Part shown: positions 35,493-45,615 of the stretch, in pieces
How the letters are laid out: the number at the start of each line of letters is the position of its first letter
Numbering within the stretch: position 1 is the stretch's first letter
From: an uncultured Ruminococcus sp.
GTDB taxonomy: Bacteria > Bacillota > Clostridia > Oscillospirales > Acutalibacteraceae
DNA: 64,000 bases
NCBI GenBank assembly: GCA_934476515.1
Contig: CAKSNZ010000001.1
Span: 62,001 to 126,000, forward strand
Reading direction: 5' to 3'
Made by a program: the position numbers and the translations under genes
Notes under the pieces: generated by a model
The model's input: only the letters and a program-made list of their open reading frames with translations
What the model was told of the DNA's origin: nothing
Database searches by the model: none

Positions 35493-36590
35493 TTATTTTT
35501 CCTTTCTCTTAATTGAATTTCGAAGATATGTCAATGCTTCTTGTCTTTTTTTATCTATTTGATTATTAACCCGATAATAATCAATATTATTATTAATCAT
35601 GCTATAATCATTGACTGAACAAATTTGTGAACCTAAATTCACAAGATTTAGCAAGTTCATTTGTCTTGATGCTCTTGACATTGTCTTACCACCAGTACAA
35701 ACTACAAATTGCTTATTAAAAATAATTGAGAATGCTGTTCCATGAAATGAATCTGTTATCACATACTTTGCATTGTGAATCCATGTCAAAAATTCTTCAG
35801 GACTTTCAGTTTGAATTTTCTTAAAGTCACCACGCATACTCATAGGTACTTGCAAACCAACAATCTTTATCCGTTTTTCTTGTGACAACTTTTTTGCTAC
35901 TTCGTAACATTCTGATTTATTTATACTGTAAACCAAAATATACTCTTCATCAAATAGTGGATTGGTTAGGTATTGTTCCCATTTTGACTTATCAAATAGA
36001 AAAACAGGATCAATACAAACAACACTGTCCTTAGTTTTATTACTCAAATCTTCAATAATTTGTTTACCTTTTTCTTCTCTAACAGATATGCAATCCATAT
36101 TTTTCAGAAATTTACAATACTTATCTTTATACATATCCGGAATTTTGTCAACACCAAAACTTGCCGCATAAGATATACACTGCTTTTCTCCATTCACAAA
36201 ATCCAGAAAATAATTTTTATCAAAACCTGTTATTTCATAATTCCAAACTTGGTCACTACCGGTAACAAACACATCATAATTATCTTTTACTATGCAAATA
36301 TTTTCCGGTGTTAATAGTTCTTTATCTTTATCAAGATATTTTCTTGCAAATTTATCAAATTTTTTGTTTTTATTGATTCTCATTTTTATTTGCATAAGAA
36401 AAATCAAAATATCTTTAACACTAAAAGACTTTATGTAAAAAGGTGATGCACCTTTTTCCACTTCTTTACACTTATAGTTTAAAATATCACACTCATTTCC
36501 TAAACTTTGTATAGTTTCTTTCAATGCAAGACTTTGAAGCACTGCACCATAATTTATTGCTCTACTAAATGTTATAATACTAACTTTCAT
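35493..36590 (-). CDS. Polysaccharide pyruvyl transferase family protein (copy 1)
   Basis: 365 residues. Starts MKVSIITFSRAINYGAVLQSLALKETI and has TGSDQVWNYEITGFDKNYFLDF and TDSFHGTAFSIIFNKQFV, the same motifs as the next gene but otherwise diverged. Two different acceptors, or one active and one accessory enzyme, are possible. It precedes the second copy and follows the polymerase gene. Confidence 0.9.
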   Translation of the reverse strand: MKVSIITFSRAINYGAVLQSLALKETIQSLGNECDILNYKCKEVEKGASPFYIKSFSVKDILIFLMQIKMRINKNKKFDKFARKYLDKDKELLTPENICIVKDNYDVFVTGSDQVWNYEITGFDKNYFLDFVNGEKQCISYAASFGVDKIPDMYKDKYCKFLKNMDCISVREEKGKQIIEDLSNKTKDSVVCIDPVFLFDKSKWEQYLTNPLFDEEYILVYSINKSECYEVAKKLSQEKRIKIVGLQVPMSMRGDFKKIQTESPEEFLTWIHNAKYVITDSFHGTAFSIIFNKQFVVCTGGKTMSRASRQMNLLNLVNLGSQICSVNDYSMINNNIDYYRVNNQIDKKRQEALTYLRNSIKRKEK

Positions 36591-36628
36591 ACATTAACTC
36601 TCTTTCAACACTAACATATAAATCATTA

Positions 36629-37912
36629 TTATCTGTAAGTAATGGCAGATATTTCACCTTGGTTCACCCTAGCCACTTTTTGGCCAGAACTCTTTGAATA
36701 CACCTTGTGATATATAGTGATTGCAACTGAAAACATATAAGGAACAAACATTTGTCTATCATAAAGGGGATTTCCTGAAAATCCATACATTAAGAAAAAG
36801 ATTTGGAAACATAATGAAAAGACTAATTCTGTTGCTAATAATTTATTTGTATTTTTTCTTATAAGTTTTATAGATACAAACAGTGTGTAAATCATAGGTA
36901 CAATAAAAATCAAAAAACCTATTATACCGGTATCAGCTAATAATTGAAGATATATATTATGTGCATTCATATTAGATACTCCAACAGTATCTACTGTTAT
37001 ATTAAGGCTATTAGCAAAATACCCCCAACCATGACCAAATAATGGACTAGATTCAAAGGATTTCCAAGCATATTGCCACAAGTATTGTCTATTTGATAAC
37101 ATATTATCATTTCCGTTAAAACGGTCTAATACTGCAAACATAAAAGGAAACAGTAAATAAGCTATATAAATAGCAACCAAAAGAATTATCCCTATAATAA
37201 AATATTTCGTAATCTTCTTAGTGAATGAATCCTTATCTCTTATAACAATTGCAATCATCATGGATATAATAAGCGCGATAAGTGGGCCTCTTTTTTCAGT
37301 AAATAACATCGCCACAATTCCTAACAAACTCAATACAATTGAAACTTTTTTCTTTGTAATAATCGCAAAAGAAAACCATGCTATTGTACCTAATGCGATA
37401 TACATACTATTATGAGAATAGTGACTTGTAAAACCAGCGGAACCTAAAGTACCTTGATAAATGGAACTACGAAATAAAAGAGCTAACTTACTCAAACCAA
37501 AATCCAAATTAAAACTAAAAATAATTGTGGAAAAAATGTATATACAACTTAATATACCAATAAGCAATATTAAATTCTTAAAGCTATATCCTTTGTATTG
37601 AATGGATGCCAAAAAGAAAAATAAAATTGATATAAATAAAAAAGCATATCCAAATTGTTTATTTGCAATAGATACACTATTTACTACCACCGGAAGAATA
37701 GTAACTAACCACATAAAAACAAGTTTTTCTTTGATTACAAACATATTAATTTTTCTAACCATTAAAAAAATTGCTATGGCAACTAACACAAACTCACTAA
37801 TCATCAGTACAGAACCGGCCGAATTCAACGGATATATTAACATTGGAACTAATATAATAATTCCAAGTAAAGATATTAAATTTCCCGTACTAATTGAAGT
37901 ATCGATTTTCAT
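36629..37912 (-). CDS. O-antigen ligase/polymerase-like membrane protein (Wzy-type)
   Basis: 427 residues from ATG 37910-37912 (GGAGGGAAGT upstream), with about twelve hydrophobic segments and a large outer loop with FGHGWGYFANSLNI and MNAHNIYLQLLADTGIIGFLIFI, the Wzy_C/O-antigen ligase signature. With a flippase in the same operon, polymerisation of repeat units outside the membrane is the likely job. A longer frame to 37939 lacks a ribosome site. Confidence 0.87.
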   Translation of the reverse strand: MKIDTSISTGNLISLLGIIILVPMLIYPLNSAGSVLMISEFVLVAIAIFLMVRKINMFVIKEKLVFMWLVTILPVVVNSVSIANKQFGYAFLFISILFFFLASIQYKGYSFKNLILLIGILSCIYIFSTIIFSFNLDFGLSKLALLFRSSIYQGTLGSAGFTSHYSHNSMYIALGTIAWFSFAIITKKKVSIVLSLLGIVAMLFTEKRGPLIALIISMMIAIVIRDKDSFTKKITKYFIIGIILLVAIYIAYLLFPFMFAVLDRFNGNDNMLSNRQYLWQYAWKSFESSPLFGHGWGYFANSLNITVDTVGVSNMNAHNIYLQLLADTGIIGFLIFIVPMIYTLFVSIKLIRKNTNKLLATELVFSLCFQIFFLMYGFSGNPLYDRQMFVPYMFSVAITIYHKVYSKSSGQKVARVNQGEISAITYR

Positions 37913-37961
37913 ACTTCCCTCCAAAACAATAATAATCAAAATAAATCATTATTCATCAAAA

Positions 37962-38951
37962 TTACTTCCACATATAAGACTGTTTTTTAAATTTCTTAAC
38001 TAAACCAATCATTTTCATAAAAGAAATAATTAAGAAAGAATTTTTAGTTTTAAGAACATTGAAAAACACTTTAAATTTTAGTCCCAAATTCATATTTTGG
38101 TCTTGTAATTCTAGGAATAAGTTGTTATTTAAGATAGTATGTATTGTATTTTTCTTATTTTTCGATTCCAAAATGGAAGTGTAAAATGTTCTCAAATACT
38201 CAAGATAAAGACCTTTTAAAGGTAAATTTTTCTGTATATACAGATTTCTTATTTTTTCTAGCTGACTTAATCTTAGGTTAGCATTTTCTTTAAATGATGC
38301 TTGTAAGCCACTTGGTGATAATCTGTAATTGTAATCATCTTTATCTATAATTGCAATTTTCCCATCAATACACTTTAAATAATCAATAATGAACAATAAA
38401 TCTTCACCCATACTAATGGTTGCGTCCATTTTTATTGAATTATTCACAATAATATTTCGTCTAAATAATTTATTCCACAATACATTAAATGCTTTACATT
38501 CCTGTAAACATTCTATTGCAATATTTATTTCACTATTATTATAGACCCTACTTTTTAATTTTTGACTAAACAAATACTTTCCTTGGGTATTTATTGTTTT
38601 GTAACCTTCAGCAACTAAGTCAATATCTTCAGAAATATTAGCTATTAGATTTTCTATAAAGCATTTATCAACCAAATCATCTGCATCCACAAATGCTACA
38701 TATTTGCCCTTACAACTGTAAATACCTTTATTTCTAGCGTTGCTTACTCCATCATTATCAACAGAGATAAGTCTCACTCTACTATCTATTTTCTCTATTT
38801 CCTTACATATTCTCTCTGTTTTATCAGTAGAACCGTCATTTACAATAATTATTTCAATATTTCTATACGATTGCCTTAGTAATGAGGTCAATGTATCCTT
38901 TATTGAATTCTCAGCATTGTACGCCGGTATTATAATAGAAACTAAATCCAT
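37962..38951 (-). CDS. Family 2 glycosyltransferase
   Basis: 329 residues. GT-A fold: SIIIPAYNAENSIKDTLTSLLRQSYRNIEIIIVNDGSTDKT, NARNKGIYSCKGKYVAFVDADDLVD (the DxD motif), and MGEDLLFIIDYLK. Sugar specificity cannot be read. It lies between the acyltransferase and polymerase genes. Confidence 0.92.
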   Translation of the reverse strand: MDLVSIIIPAYNAENSIKDTLTSLLRQSYRNIEIIIVNDGSTDKTERICKEIEKIDSRVRLISVDNDGVSNARNKGIYSCKGKYVAFVDADDLVDKCFIENLIANISEDIDLVAEGYKTINTQGKYLFSQKLKSRVYNNSEINIAIECLQECKAFNVLWNKLFRRNIIVNNSIKMDATISMGEDLLFIIDYLKCIDGKIAIIDKDDYNYRLSPSGLQASFKENANLRLSQLEKIRNLYIQKNLPLKGLYLEYLRTFYTSILESKNKKNTIHTILNNNLFLELQDQNMNLGLKFKVFFNVLKTKNSFLIISFMKMIGLVKKFKKQSYMWK

Positions 38952-38995
38952 AACTTCCTCTTTTTAATATTTATTTTTATTCAAGTTAATAAATA

Positions 38996-39646
38996 TCAAT
39001 TACTCTCTCTATTTCGTACAAGTTTGTCTCTTTTATCTACAATTATACTACATGCCGGAATACTCTTAGATACAAGCGTACCTGCACCAATTACAGAACC
39101 TTTGCCAATTGTTACTCCGTCAAGTATTACCACATTACTACCAATCCAGCAATCGTCTTCCACTATTATACCCTTTTGTGAAACGCCCTGACTCTTAATT
39201 GTACTGTTTGTGCTAGAAAAATTATGATTTTCAGCAAACAAACTGCATTTAGGTCCAAACATAACATTATTACCTATTGTGATTCGTCCAGAGCATCCGA
39301 TATATCCATGTGGACCGATAGAAGAATTATTGCCCATTGTTAATCCCACGCCTAAATCTTTACCATAATAAGATGAAGGCCTAATCATAACTTCTCGTCC
39401 AATTGTAACATTGTCACCAAAGTTCAGCCCCTCAGAACATAATCCATGTATTTCTGAATAATCTTCAAATTTTACATTTTTACCACAAGTAATGTGTCTA
39501 CCATGTTTAACCTGTACTTTTTTACCTACAAGGAATAATCCGGATGTTTTTTTTAAAAAAATTCTTTTCCATATACCCCTTATAAATTTAATACCTGTAT
39601 TTTTTAAAATAATAAATTTATCATATTTAGATATTTTTCTATCCAT
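38996..39646 (-). CDS. Hexapeptide-repeat acyltransferase (WbbJ/LbH type)
   Basis: 216 residues with left-handed beta-helix repeats (FGDNVTIGREVMIRPS, IGNNVMFGPKCSLFAENHNFSS, EDDCWIGSNVVILDGVTIGKGSVIGAGTLVSKSIPA). Probably O-acetylates a sugar of the polymer. It lies directly after a GT4 gene (one-base gap). Confidence 0.9.
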   Translation of the reverse strand: MDRKISKYDKFIILKNTGIKFIRGIWKRIFLKKTSGLFLVGKKVQVKHGRHITCGKNVKFEDYSEIHGLCSEGLNFGDNVTIGREVMIRPSSYYGKDLGVGLTMGNNSSIGPHGYIGCSGRITIGNNVMFGPKCSLFAENHNFSSTNSTIKSQGVSQKGIIVEDDCWIGSNVVILDGVTIGKGSVIGAGTLVSKSIPACSIIVDKRDKLVRNRESN

Positions 39647-39647
39647 A

Positions 39648-40835
39648 TTACTTCCTCACACTATTGTAAATATCCATTAACTGATTATAGTTATCCTCTG
39701 GTAAGTATTTATTTTCATAGTCGGCACGGGCATTTTTTCCAACTAATTTACATTTTTCAGGGTCATTCCACAATTTTTCTATGACTTTTACAAATCCATC
39801 AACATCACCAAGTGAAACTTTATAACCGTTTACACCATTTTCTATTGCCTCTTCTGAAAACCCTAAGTCAGTAGCAACAAGTCCTTTTCCAAGACTTTCT
39901 GTTTCAATTTCTACCATAGAACAACCTTCATACCAAATGGATGGAAATACAACAAATTCCCCACCTTTTACAATAGAAAGACATTTATCATGTTGAACAT
40001 AACCCATATAATAAACATTGTCTTGTTTATCTGCCCAAATTTTAAACTCCTCTTCAAGTGGACCACTACCCATTACTACTAATGGAATATTTTCAAGTTT
40101 GCTCCAAACTTTCATTAATATACGAATACCTTTTTCTTCACCTATTCTACCATAAAAAACCGCATATCTCTTTGGCAATTTTTCAACTGTAACCGCCTTT
40201 AAATTTGCTTCAGCATCAGGAACAAAATTATATTTTTTTATAATCTTATTTTTTTCAAATCCAATATTTTCAAGCAATTTAATTTGATTATCATTAAGAC
40301 AAACATATTTATCAATTTGTTTATAAAAACTTTTTCTTATCCTATGATATTTAAAAATAAATGCCACTATCAAACTTTGAAATTTAGAATTTTTAAAACA
40401 TCCATACTTACACATACGGAAATAATGTCCATCACCACAACTGTTGCAAAGAGTCGTTCCTCTAAGTGAAGTAGCACAAGGACACACAAAACGAGTATCA
40501 TGTAATGTTGCTACCACTTTTACGCCACAACGCTTTGCCGCATACAAAATAGATGGTGAAAGAAGTGGAAAAAAAGTATGTATATGAACGATTTCAGGTT
40601 TTTCTTTCTCAATTAATGATTTAACAGCGTTATAGTTTTTAAAAGACCATAACATTCCTAATGTTGCCTTTAGTTTACCAATAATGCCTGCATTGTCAAA
40701 TTCGTCATTTCTAACTGTATATGTTACAACCTCATTACCATGTTGTCTAAGAAGTTCAGTTTCACTATTAAAGACTTGGTCATCGCCACTTGCTGAACCT
40801 TTTCTATGGTAATTATGAATTGCTAATATTTTCAT
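39648..40835 (-). CDS. Family 4 glycosyltransferase
   Basis: 395 residues, GT-B fold. N-terminal MKILAIHNYHRKGSASGDDQVF and VVATLHDTRFVCPC, then the donor domain YAVFYGRIGEEKGIRIL and FPSIWYEGCSMVEIETESLGKGLVATDLGFSEEAI, the E-x7-E-like site. A cysteine-rich insert (CPC ... CNSCGDGHYFRMCKYGC, about 112-145) occurs in a subgroup of bacterial GT4 enzymes and may bind metal. Confidence 0.92.
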   Translation of the reverse strand: MKILAIHNYHRKGSASGDDQVFNSETELLRQHGNEVVTYTVRNDEFDNAGIIGKLKATLGMLWSFKNYNAVKSLIEKEKPEIVHIHTFFPLLSPSILYAAKRCGVKVVATLHDTRFVCPCATSLRGTTLCNSCGDGHYFRMCKYGCFKNSKFQSLIVAFIFKYHRIRKSFYKQIDKYVCLNDNQIKLLENIGFEKNKIIKKYNFVPDAEANLKAVTVEKLPKRYAVFYGRIGEEKGIRILMKVWSKLENIPLVVMGSGPLEEEFKIWADKQDNVYYMGYVQHDKCLSIVKGGEFVVFPSIWYEGCSMVEIETESLGKGLVATDLGFSEEAIENGVNGYKVSLGDVDGFVKVIEKLWNDPEKCKLVGKNARADYENKYLPEDNYNQLMDIYNSVRK

Positions 40836-40869
40836 ACAATACTTTCTCCCTACTTATTTTCAAAATAAA

Positions 40870-42102
40870 TCACTTTAAGAAACAATTCTCATATTTATCA
40901 CAAATATACTGCCAACTATAAGAAGTTCTGACTCTTTCTTTAGCTTTCTTTGACAGAGCCATAATTTCTTCTTGGCTCATATTATCGGCTTTATTAATAA
41001 GAGATGCCAAACTGCCTTCATCTCTGCTCCAATACAAAGCACTATCCTCAGCAACTTCTATATTAAATCCAACATCAACCAATAGATTTAGGTCTGTACT
41101 ACCCAATGCCTCAATAAGGCTAGGGTTTGTACCACCAACAGTATGACCATGAAAATAAGCATAAGCATTTTCTCTGATTTTCTTTAACAGTTCTTGGTCA
41201 TATACTGTACCAACAAATTTAATTCTCTTATCCTTGCTGAAATGAAGTCTTTCTTCCAACTGTTGCAAGAACTTATCATTTACATTAGTGATAATTGCAA
41301 AATCTCTCTTAGAATTTGACTTCATAAATTCTCTAATCATAATTTCATAAGAATTTTCCGGTACAAATCTACCTACTACAAGGTAATAATCTTTCTTTTT
41401 CAGACCCTTTTCATTGTACCAATTTACTAACTTAGGGTCACTGTCTTCTAACTTACTTGGAGTTAGATCAGCACCATAAGCAATAAAAGTAGTGTCAGGA
41501 TTCTTACCCTTTATACCTTTACCATCATAGCACTTGTGAATGTACTTTTCAATATTAATAGAATCACAGATAGCAAGGTCACAATACTTTACCATCATTT
41601 GTTCAGAAACTTTCCAATACTTACGAATTGGAGCAGACCACTTTGCTCTCATCCATTCATGTCCGTCAGGATTTAGATAAACCTTACCACCTAATTTATG
41701 TATTTTCTTGTAAAAATGCTTTGCAAATGGTCCGATTCTACAAGCCATAATATACACAATAGGGTTTGGAATTTTGTTTTCTTCAATATATTTACAACAT
41801 TCTTTTAATGCTAACACATCATAGTAAATAGCTTGTGCCGGTCCAATATTAGGTAACTGTAATTTAAAACATCTTGCATTATGATACATAAACTCATTAT
41901 CAGAAAGTTTTGTAACACCTGACAACTTTGTTTCGTCCATACATCCGTCACCATTAGCCTTACAAGCTACATGATACTTTATCTTTTTGTTGTTTTGATG
42001 ATATTCAGTTAGTTTGTCAACAAAAGTTTCATAGCCACCATAAGCTCCTAAACTCTTTGCACCAACTAAAAATATATGTTGTACTTCTTGATTCTGTTGC
42101 AT
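40870..42102 (-). CDS. DUF1972 glycosyltransferase, rhamnosyltransferase-like
   Basis: 410 residues. The N-terminal HIFLVGAKSLGAYGGYETFVDKLTEYH is the DUF1972 signature, found in enzymes such as pneumococcal Cps2T, which adds rhamnose as the second sugar of the repeat unit. The C-terminal GT-B domain is YYLVVGRFVPENSYEIMIREF and HGHTVGGTNPSLIEALGSTDLN. Its place immediately after the dTDP-rhamnose genes supports rhamnosyl transfer; this is inferred from context. Confidence 0.87.
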   Translation of the reverse strand: MQQNQEVQHIFLVGAKSLGAYGGYETFVDKLTEYHQNNKKIKYHVACKANGDGCMDETKLSGVTKLSDNEFMYHNARCFKLQLPNIGPAQAIYYDVLALKECCKYIEENKIPNPIVYIMACRIGPFAKHFYKKIHKLGGKVYLNPDGHEWMRAKWSAPIRKYWKVSEQMMVKYCDLAICDSINIEKYIHKCYDGKGIKGKNPDTTFIAYGADLTPSKLEDSDPKLVNWYNEKGLKKKDYYLVVGRFVPENSYEIMIREFMKSNSKRDFAIITNVNDKFLQQLEERLHFSKDKRIKFVGTVYDQELLKKIRENAYAYFHGHTVGGTNPSLIEALGSTDLNLLVDVGFNIEVAEDSALYWSRDEGSLASLINKADNMSQEEIMALSKKAKERVRTSYSWQYICDKYENCFLK

Positions 42103-42131
42103 ATTAATAATCCATTCTACTTTACTTATAA

Positions 42132-42734
42132 TTAAAACTTAAATGTATCCTTTAAACCTAACCACTTTTGGTCCTTATCACTTAGGTTTAGCTTTGTACC
42201 ATCTTTTAGGTGATAGTTACCTACTTCACAAGTGCCGTCATAGTCACCTTCAAGTTCAGGCCATTCAATGCCGATTTCAGGGTCATTCCAAGCAAGACCA
42301 CCTTCATCTCCCGGATGATAAAAGTCGGTAACCTTGTAACAAAATTCTGCTTCATCACTAAGAACTAGGAAACCATGAGCAAAGCCTTCTGAAATGTAGA
42401 ACTGCTTTTTGTTTTCTTCAGTTAGTTCAACACCATACCACTTACCGTATGTTTCGCTACCTGAACGCAAGTCAACTGCTACATCAAAAACTCTACCCTT
42501 GATAGCTCTTACAAGTTTGCCCTGTGGGTACTGCTTTTGGAAGTGAAGTCCTCTTAACACACCTTTTGTACTCATACTTTGGTTGTCCTGTACAAACACC
42601 ATATCAAGACCTGCTTCGTGCATATCGTTCTGATTATATGTTTCCATAAAATAACCACGATTGTCACCATGTACTGCAGGTTCAATAATATATAGTCCCT
42701 CGATTGGACACTTTGTTACTTTAATCTGTCCCAT
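42132..42734 (-). CDS. rfbC: dTDP-4-dehydrorhamnose 3,5-epimerase
   Basis: RmlC-type cupin enzyme, third step of dTDP-L-rhamnose synthesis. 200 residues with DNRGYFMETYNQNDM, FVQDNQSMSTKGVLRGLHFQ (catalytic His) and FYISEGFAHGFLVLSDEAEFCYKVTDFY. Normal size. Part of the four-gene rfbA-B-D-C set. Confidence 0.97.
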   Translation of the reverse strand: MGQIKVTKCPIEGLYIIEPAVHGDNRGYFMETYNQNDMHEAGLDMVFVQDNQSMSTKGVLRGLHFQKQYPQGKLVRAIKGRVFDVAVDLRSGSETYGKWYGVELTEENKKQFYISEGFAHGFLVLSDEAEFCYKVTDFYHPGDEGGLAWNDPEIGIEWPELEGDYDGTCEVGNYHLKDGTKLNLSDKDQKWLGLKDTFKF

Positions 42735-42753
42735 TTCTTTTACCTCTTATAAA

Positions 42754-43668
42754 TCAATAATCAATTTCTTTTAAATATCTGTTTAAAGCATCTTTCCAGT
42801 CAGGTAGTGGAGTAAATCCATTATCAACTAATTTAGTTTTGTTAAGTCTTGAGTTAAATGGTCGTCTAGCCTTAGACACACCATATTCCTCAGTAGTTAC
42901 CGGATTAACTTTAGTCTTATAACCTGCCTGTTTAAAGATTTCACAAGCAAAATCATACCAACTGATATATCCACCCTCATTAGTTGCGTGGTAGTAACCA
43001 TATTTATCGGTTTCTATCATATCAACTAAAAGTCTTGATAAATCGTAAGTATATGTTGGTGTACCGATTTGGTCATTAACAACCTTTAGAGTATCAAATT
43101 TCTTGCCAACCTTAAGCATAGTTTTGATAAAGTTGTTGCCGTTTACACCAAATACCCATGCAATTCTTACAATAAAGTATTTCTCTAGGTTTAGGCTAAC
43201 AACCTTTTCACCCATAAGTTTTGATTCACCATATACATTAAGTGGTGCATAATCCTTGCAATCTTCTTCCCAAGGTCTTGTACCATAGCCGTCAAATACA
43301 TAGTCAGTGCTAATATAAACCATCTTGCAATCAAGTTCTTTACAAACCCTTGCAATGTTCTCTGTACCACCAACATTGATAGCCATTACTTTTTCTTTAT
43401 TTTCACTTTCTTCTGCTAAGTCAACTGCTGTCCAAGCAGCACAATGAACAACTACATCGGGATTTACCTTTTTAATAGTTTCAGTTACTTCTTCACTATT
43501 AGTAATATCCATTTGTACATAGTCCATCTTTGTTACTGCTGTACCGTCATCAGCACCACTGTACTGTGGTGCAATGTCTGAACCTACACCTTCATAACCT
43601 CTTTTATAAAGTTCGTTCATTACATCATGACCAAGCTGACCTGCAACACCTGTTACTAAAACCTTCAT
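42754..43668 (-). CDS. rfbD: dTDP-4-dehydrorhamnose reductase
   Basis: Final step to dTDP-L-rhamnose. 304 residues, SDR fold: VLVTGVAGQLGHDVMNEL, STDYVFDGYGTRPWEE and the YGESKLMGEK active-site Tyr-Lys. The ATG overlaps the rfbB stop by one base, so the two are probably coupled. Confidence 0.97.
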   Translation of the reverse strand: MKVLVTGVAGQLGHDVMNELYKRGYEGVGSDIAPQYSGADDGTAVTKMDYVQMDITNSEEVTETIKKVNPDVVVHCAAWTAVDLAEESENKEKVMAINVGGTENIARVCKELDCKMVYISTDYVFDGYGTRPWEEDCKDYAPLNVYGESKLMGEKVVSLNLEKYFIVRIAWVFGVNGNNFIKTMLKVGKKFDTLKVVNDQIGTPTYTYDLSRLLVDMIETDKYGYYHATNEGGYISWYDFACEIFKQAGYKTKVNPVTTEEYGVSKARRPFNSRLNKTKLVDNGFTPLPDWKDALNRYLKEIDY

Positions 43669-44687
43669 TATCTGTCACCGTACATTTTTTCGTAATAGTT
43701 CTGATATTCACCACTAATGATAGTTTCCCACCATTCACGATTATCAAGGTACCACTGAATTGTCTTTTTGATACCGTCTTCAAACTTAGTTTCAGGTAGC
43801 CAACCTAGTTCGTTATGAATCTTTGTAGGGTCGATAGCATAACGCATATCATGACCTTTTCTATCTGTTACATATGTAATTAAACTTTCAGGCTTGTTAA
43901 GTTCTTTACAAATAATCTTAACAATGTCAATGTTTCTCTTTTCGTTATGACCACCAACATTATAAACTTCACCAACTCTACCGTTGTGAATGATTAAGTC
44001 AATAGCCTTACAATGGTCTTCAACATATAACCAGTCACGAACATTTAGGCCTTCACCATAAACAGGAAGTGGCTTATCAGCTAAAGCATTAGCAATCATA
44101 AGTGGGATTAGCTTTTCAGGGAAGTGATATGGACCATAGTTATTTGAACAACGGCTGATTGTTACAGGTAGGTCATATGTTCTGTGATAAGCAAGAACTA
44201 ATAAATCAGCACCTGCCTTTGATGAACTGTATGGACTACTTGTGTGGATAGGTGTTTCTTCTGTAAAGAATAAATCAGGTCTGTCAAGTGGTAAGTCACC
44301 ATAAACTTCATCTGTAGAAACCTGATGATAACGCTTGATACCATACTTTCTACAAGCATCCATAAGAACGGCAGTACCCTTAATGTTAGTATCCAAGAAA
44401 ACTTCAGGGTTTTCAATAGAACGGTCAACATGGCTTTCTGCTGCAAAGTTTACAACCATATCAGGATGTTCTTCTTCAAACAGTTTATAAACTGCTTCTC
44501 TGTCACAAATATCTTCCTTTACAAAACGGAAGTTAGGGTTATCCATAACCGGTGCAAGTGTTGATAAGTTACCGGCATAAGTTAGCTTGTCAAGACATAC
44601 TATTCTGTAGTCCGGATATTTCTTTAGCATATGAAATATGAAATTTGAGCCGATAAAACCGGCACCACCTGTTACAATAATAGTCAT
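43668..44687 (-). CDS. rfbB: dTDP-glucose 4,6-dehydratase
   Basis: Second step of the rhamnose pathway. 339 residues, extended SDR: TGGAGFIGSNFIFHML, NFAAESHVDRSI, STDEVYGDLP and YSSSKAGADLLV (Tyr/Lys pair). SRCSNNYGPYHFPEKLIPL is diagnostic for RmlB. Confidence 0.98.
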   Translation of the reverse strand: MTIIVTGGAGFIGSNFIFHMLKKYPDYRIVCLDKLTYAGNLSTLAPVMDNPNFRFVKEDICDREAVYKLFEEEHPDMVVNFAAESHVDRSIENPEVFLDTNIKGTAVLMDACRKYGIKRYHQVSTDEVYGDLPLDRPDLFFTEETPIHTSSPYSSSKAGADLLVLAYHRTYDLPVTISRCSNNYGPYHFPEKLIPLMIANALADKPLPVYGEGLNVRDWLYVEDHCKAIDLIIHNGRVGEVYNVGGHNEKRNIDIVKIICKELNKPESLITYVTDRKGHDMRYAIDPTKIHNELGWLPETKFEDGIKKTIQWYLDNREWWETIISGEYQNYYEKMYGDR

Positions 44688-44708
44688 TATATTTTCTTCT
44701 TTCTTAAA

Positions 44709-45605
44709 TTAATGTAGTGTATCAATATATTTTCCGTCAATAACATCCTTTAGATACTGACCGTACTGATTTTTCTTTAAAACTTCATAAGCAGCCATTA
44801 TTTCATCTTTTGAAATCCAACCGTTTAGATAAGCGATTTCTTCAAGACAAGCAATCTTTCTGTGCTGATGATTTTCAATAGTCATAACAAAGTTAGTTGC
44901 TTCAACTAAACTTTCGTGAGTACCTGTATCAAGCCAAGTAAAGCCTTGACCCAGCAGCTCAACATTAAGGGCATCTTTCTCTAAATAAACTTTGTTAAGG
45001 TCAGTAATTTCAAGTTCTCCCCTTGGTGAAGGTTTTAGACTCTTTGCGTATTCTACAACCTTGTTGTCATAGAAATAAAGACCTGTTACACAGTAATTTG
45101 ACTTTGGCTTTTCAGGCTTTTCTTCAATAGAAACAGCCTTGCCGTTTTCATCAAATTCAACAATGCCAAAACGCTCAGGGTCATCAACATAATAACCGAA
45201 TACTGTTGCACCGTTACCACTTTCGGCTTTTTCAACTGCCTTCTTAAGTCTTTTGTTAAGACCGTTACCTGCAAAAATGTTGTCACCAAGTACCATAGCA
45301 ACACAGTCATCACCGATAAATTCTTCACCGATAATAAATGCTTGAGCAAGTCCGTCAGGGCTTGCTTGTACTGCATATGTAAGATTAACACCAAACTGAT
45401 GACCGTCACCAAGTAATGATTCAAATCTTGGTGTATCAGCCGGAGTTGAAATAATCAGAATATCTCTAATTCCGGCATTCATAAGCACTGACATTGGATA
45501 ATAAATCATTGGCTTGTCATAAACAGGTAACAACTGTTTTGATGTTACCTTTGTAAGTGGATATAGTCTTGTACCGGATCCACCTGCTAAAATAATACCC
45601 TTCAT
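44709..45605 (-). CDS. rfbA: Glucose-1-phosphate thymidylyltransferase
   Basis: First step of dTDP-rhamnose synthesis. 298 residues; [45 protein letters not shown] and [18 protein letters not shown] are RmlA hallmarks. It lies ten bases after the initiating transferase gene. Confidence 0.98.
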   Translation of the reverse strand: MKGIILAGGSGTRLYPLTKVTSKQLLPVYDKPMIYYPMSVLMNAGIRDILIISTPADTPRFESLLGDGHQFGVNLTYAVQASPDGLAQAFIIGEEFIGDDCVAMVLGDNIFAGNGLNKRLKKAVEKAESGNGATVFGYYVDDPERFGIVEFDENGKAVSIEEKPEKPKSNYCVTGLYFYDNKVVEYAKSLKPSPRGELEITDLNKVYLEKDALNVELLGQGFTWLDTGTHESLVEATNFVMTIENHQHRKIACLEEIAYLNGWISKDEIMAAYEVLKKNQYGQYLKDVIDGKYIDTLH

Positions 45606-45615
45606 ATTCTACTCC

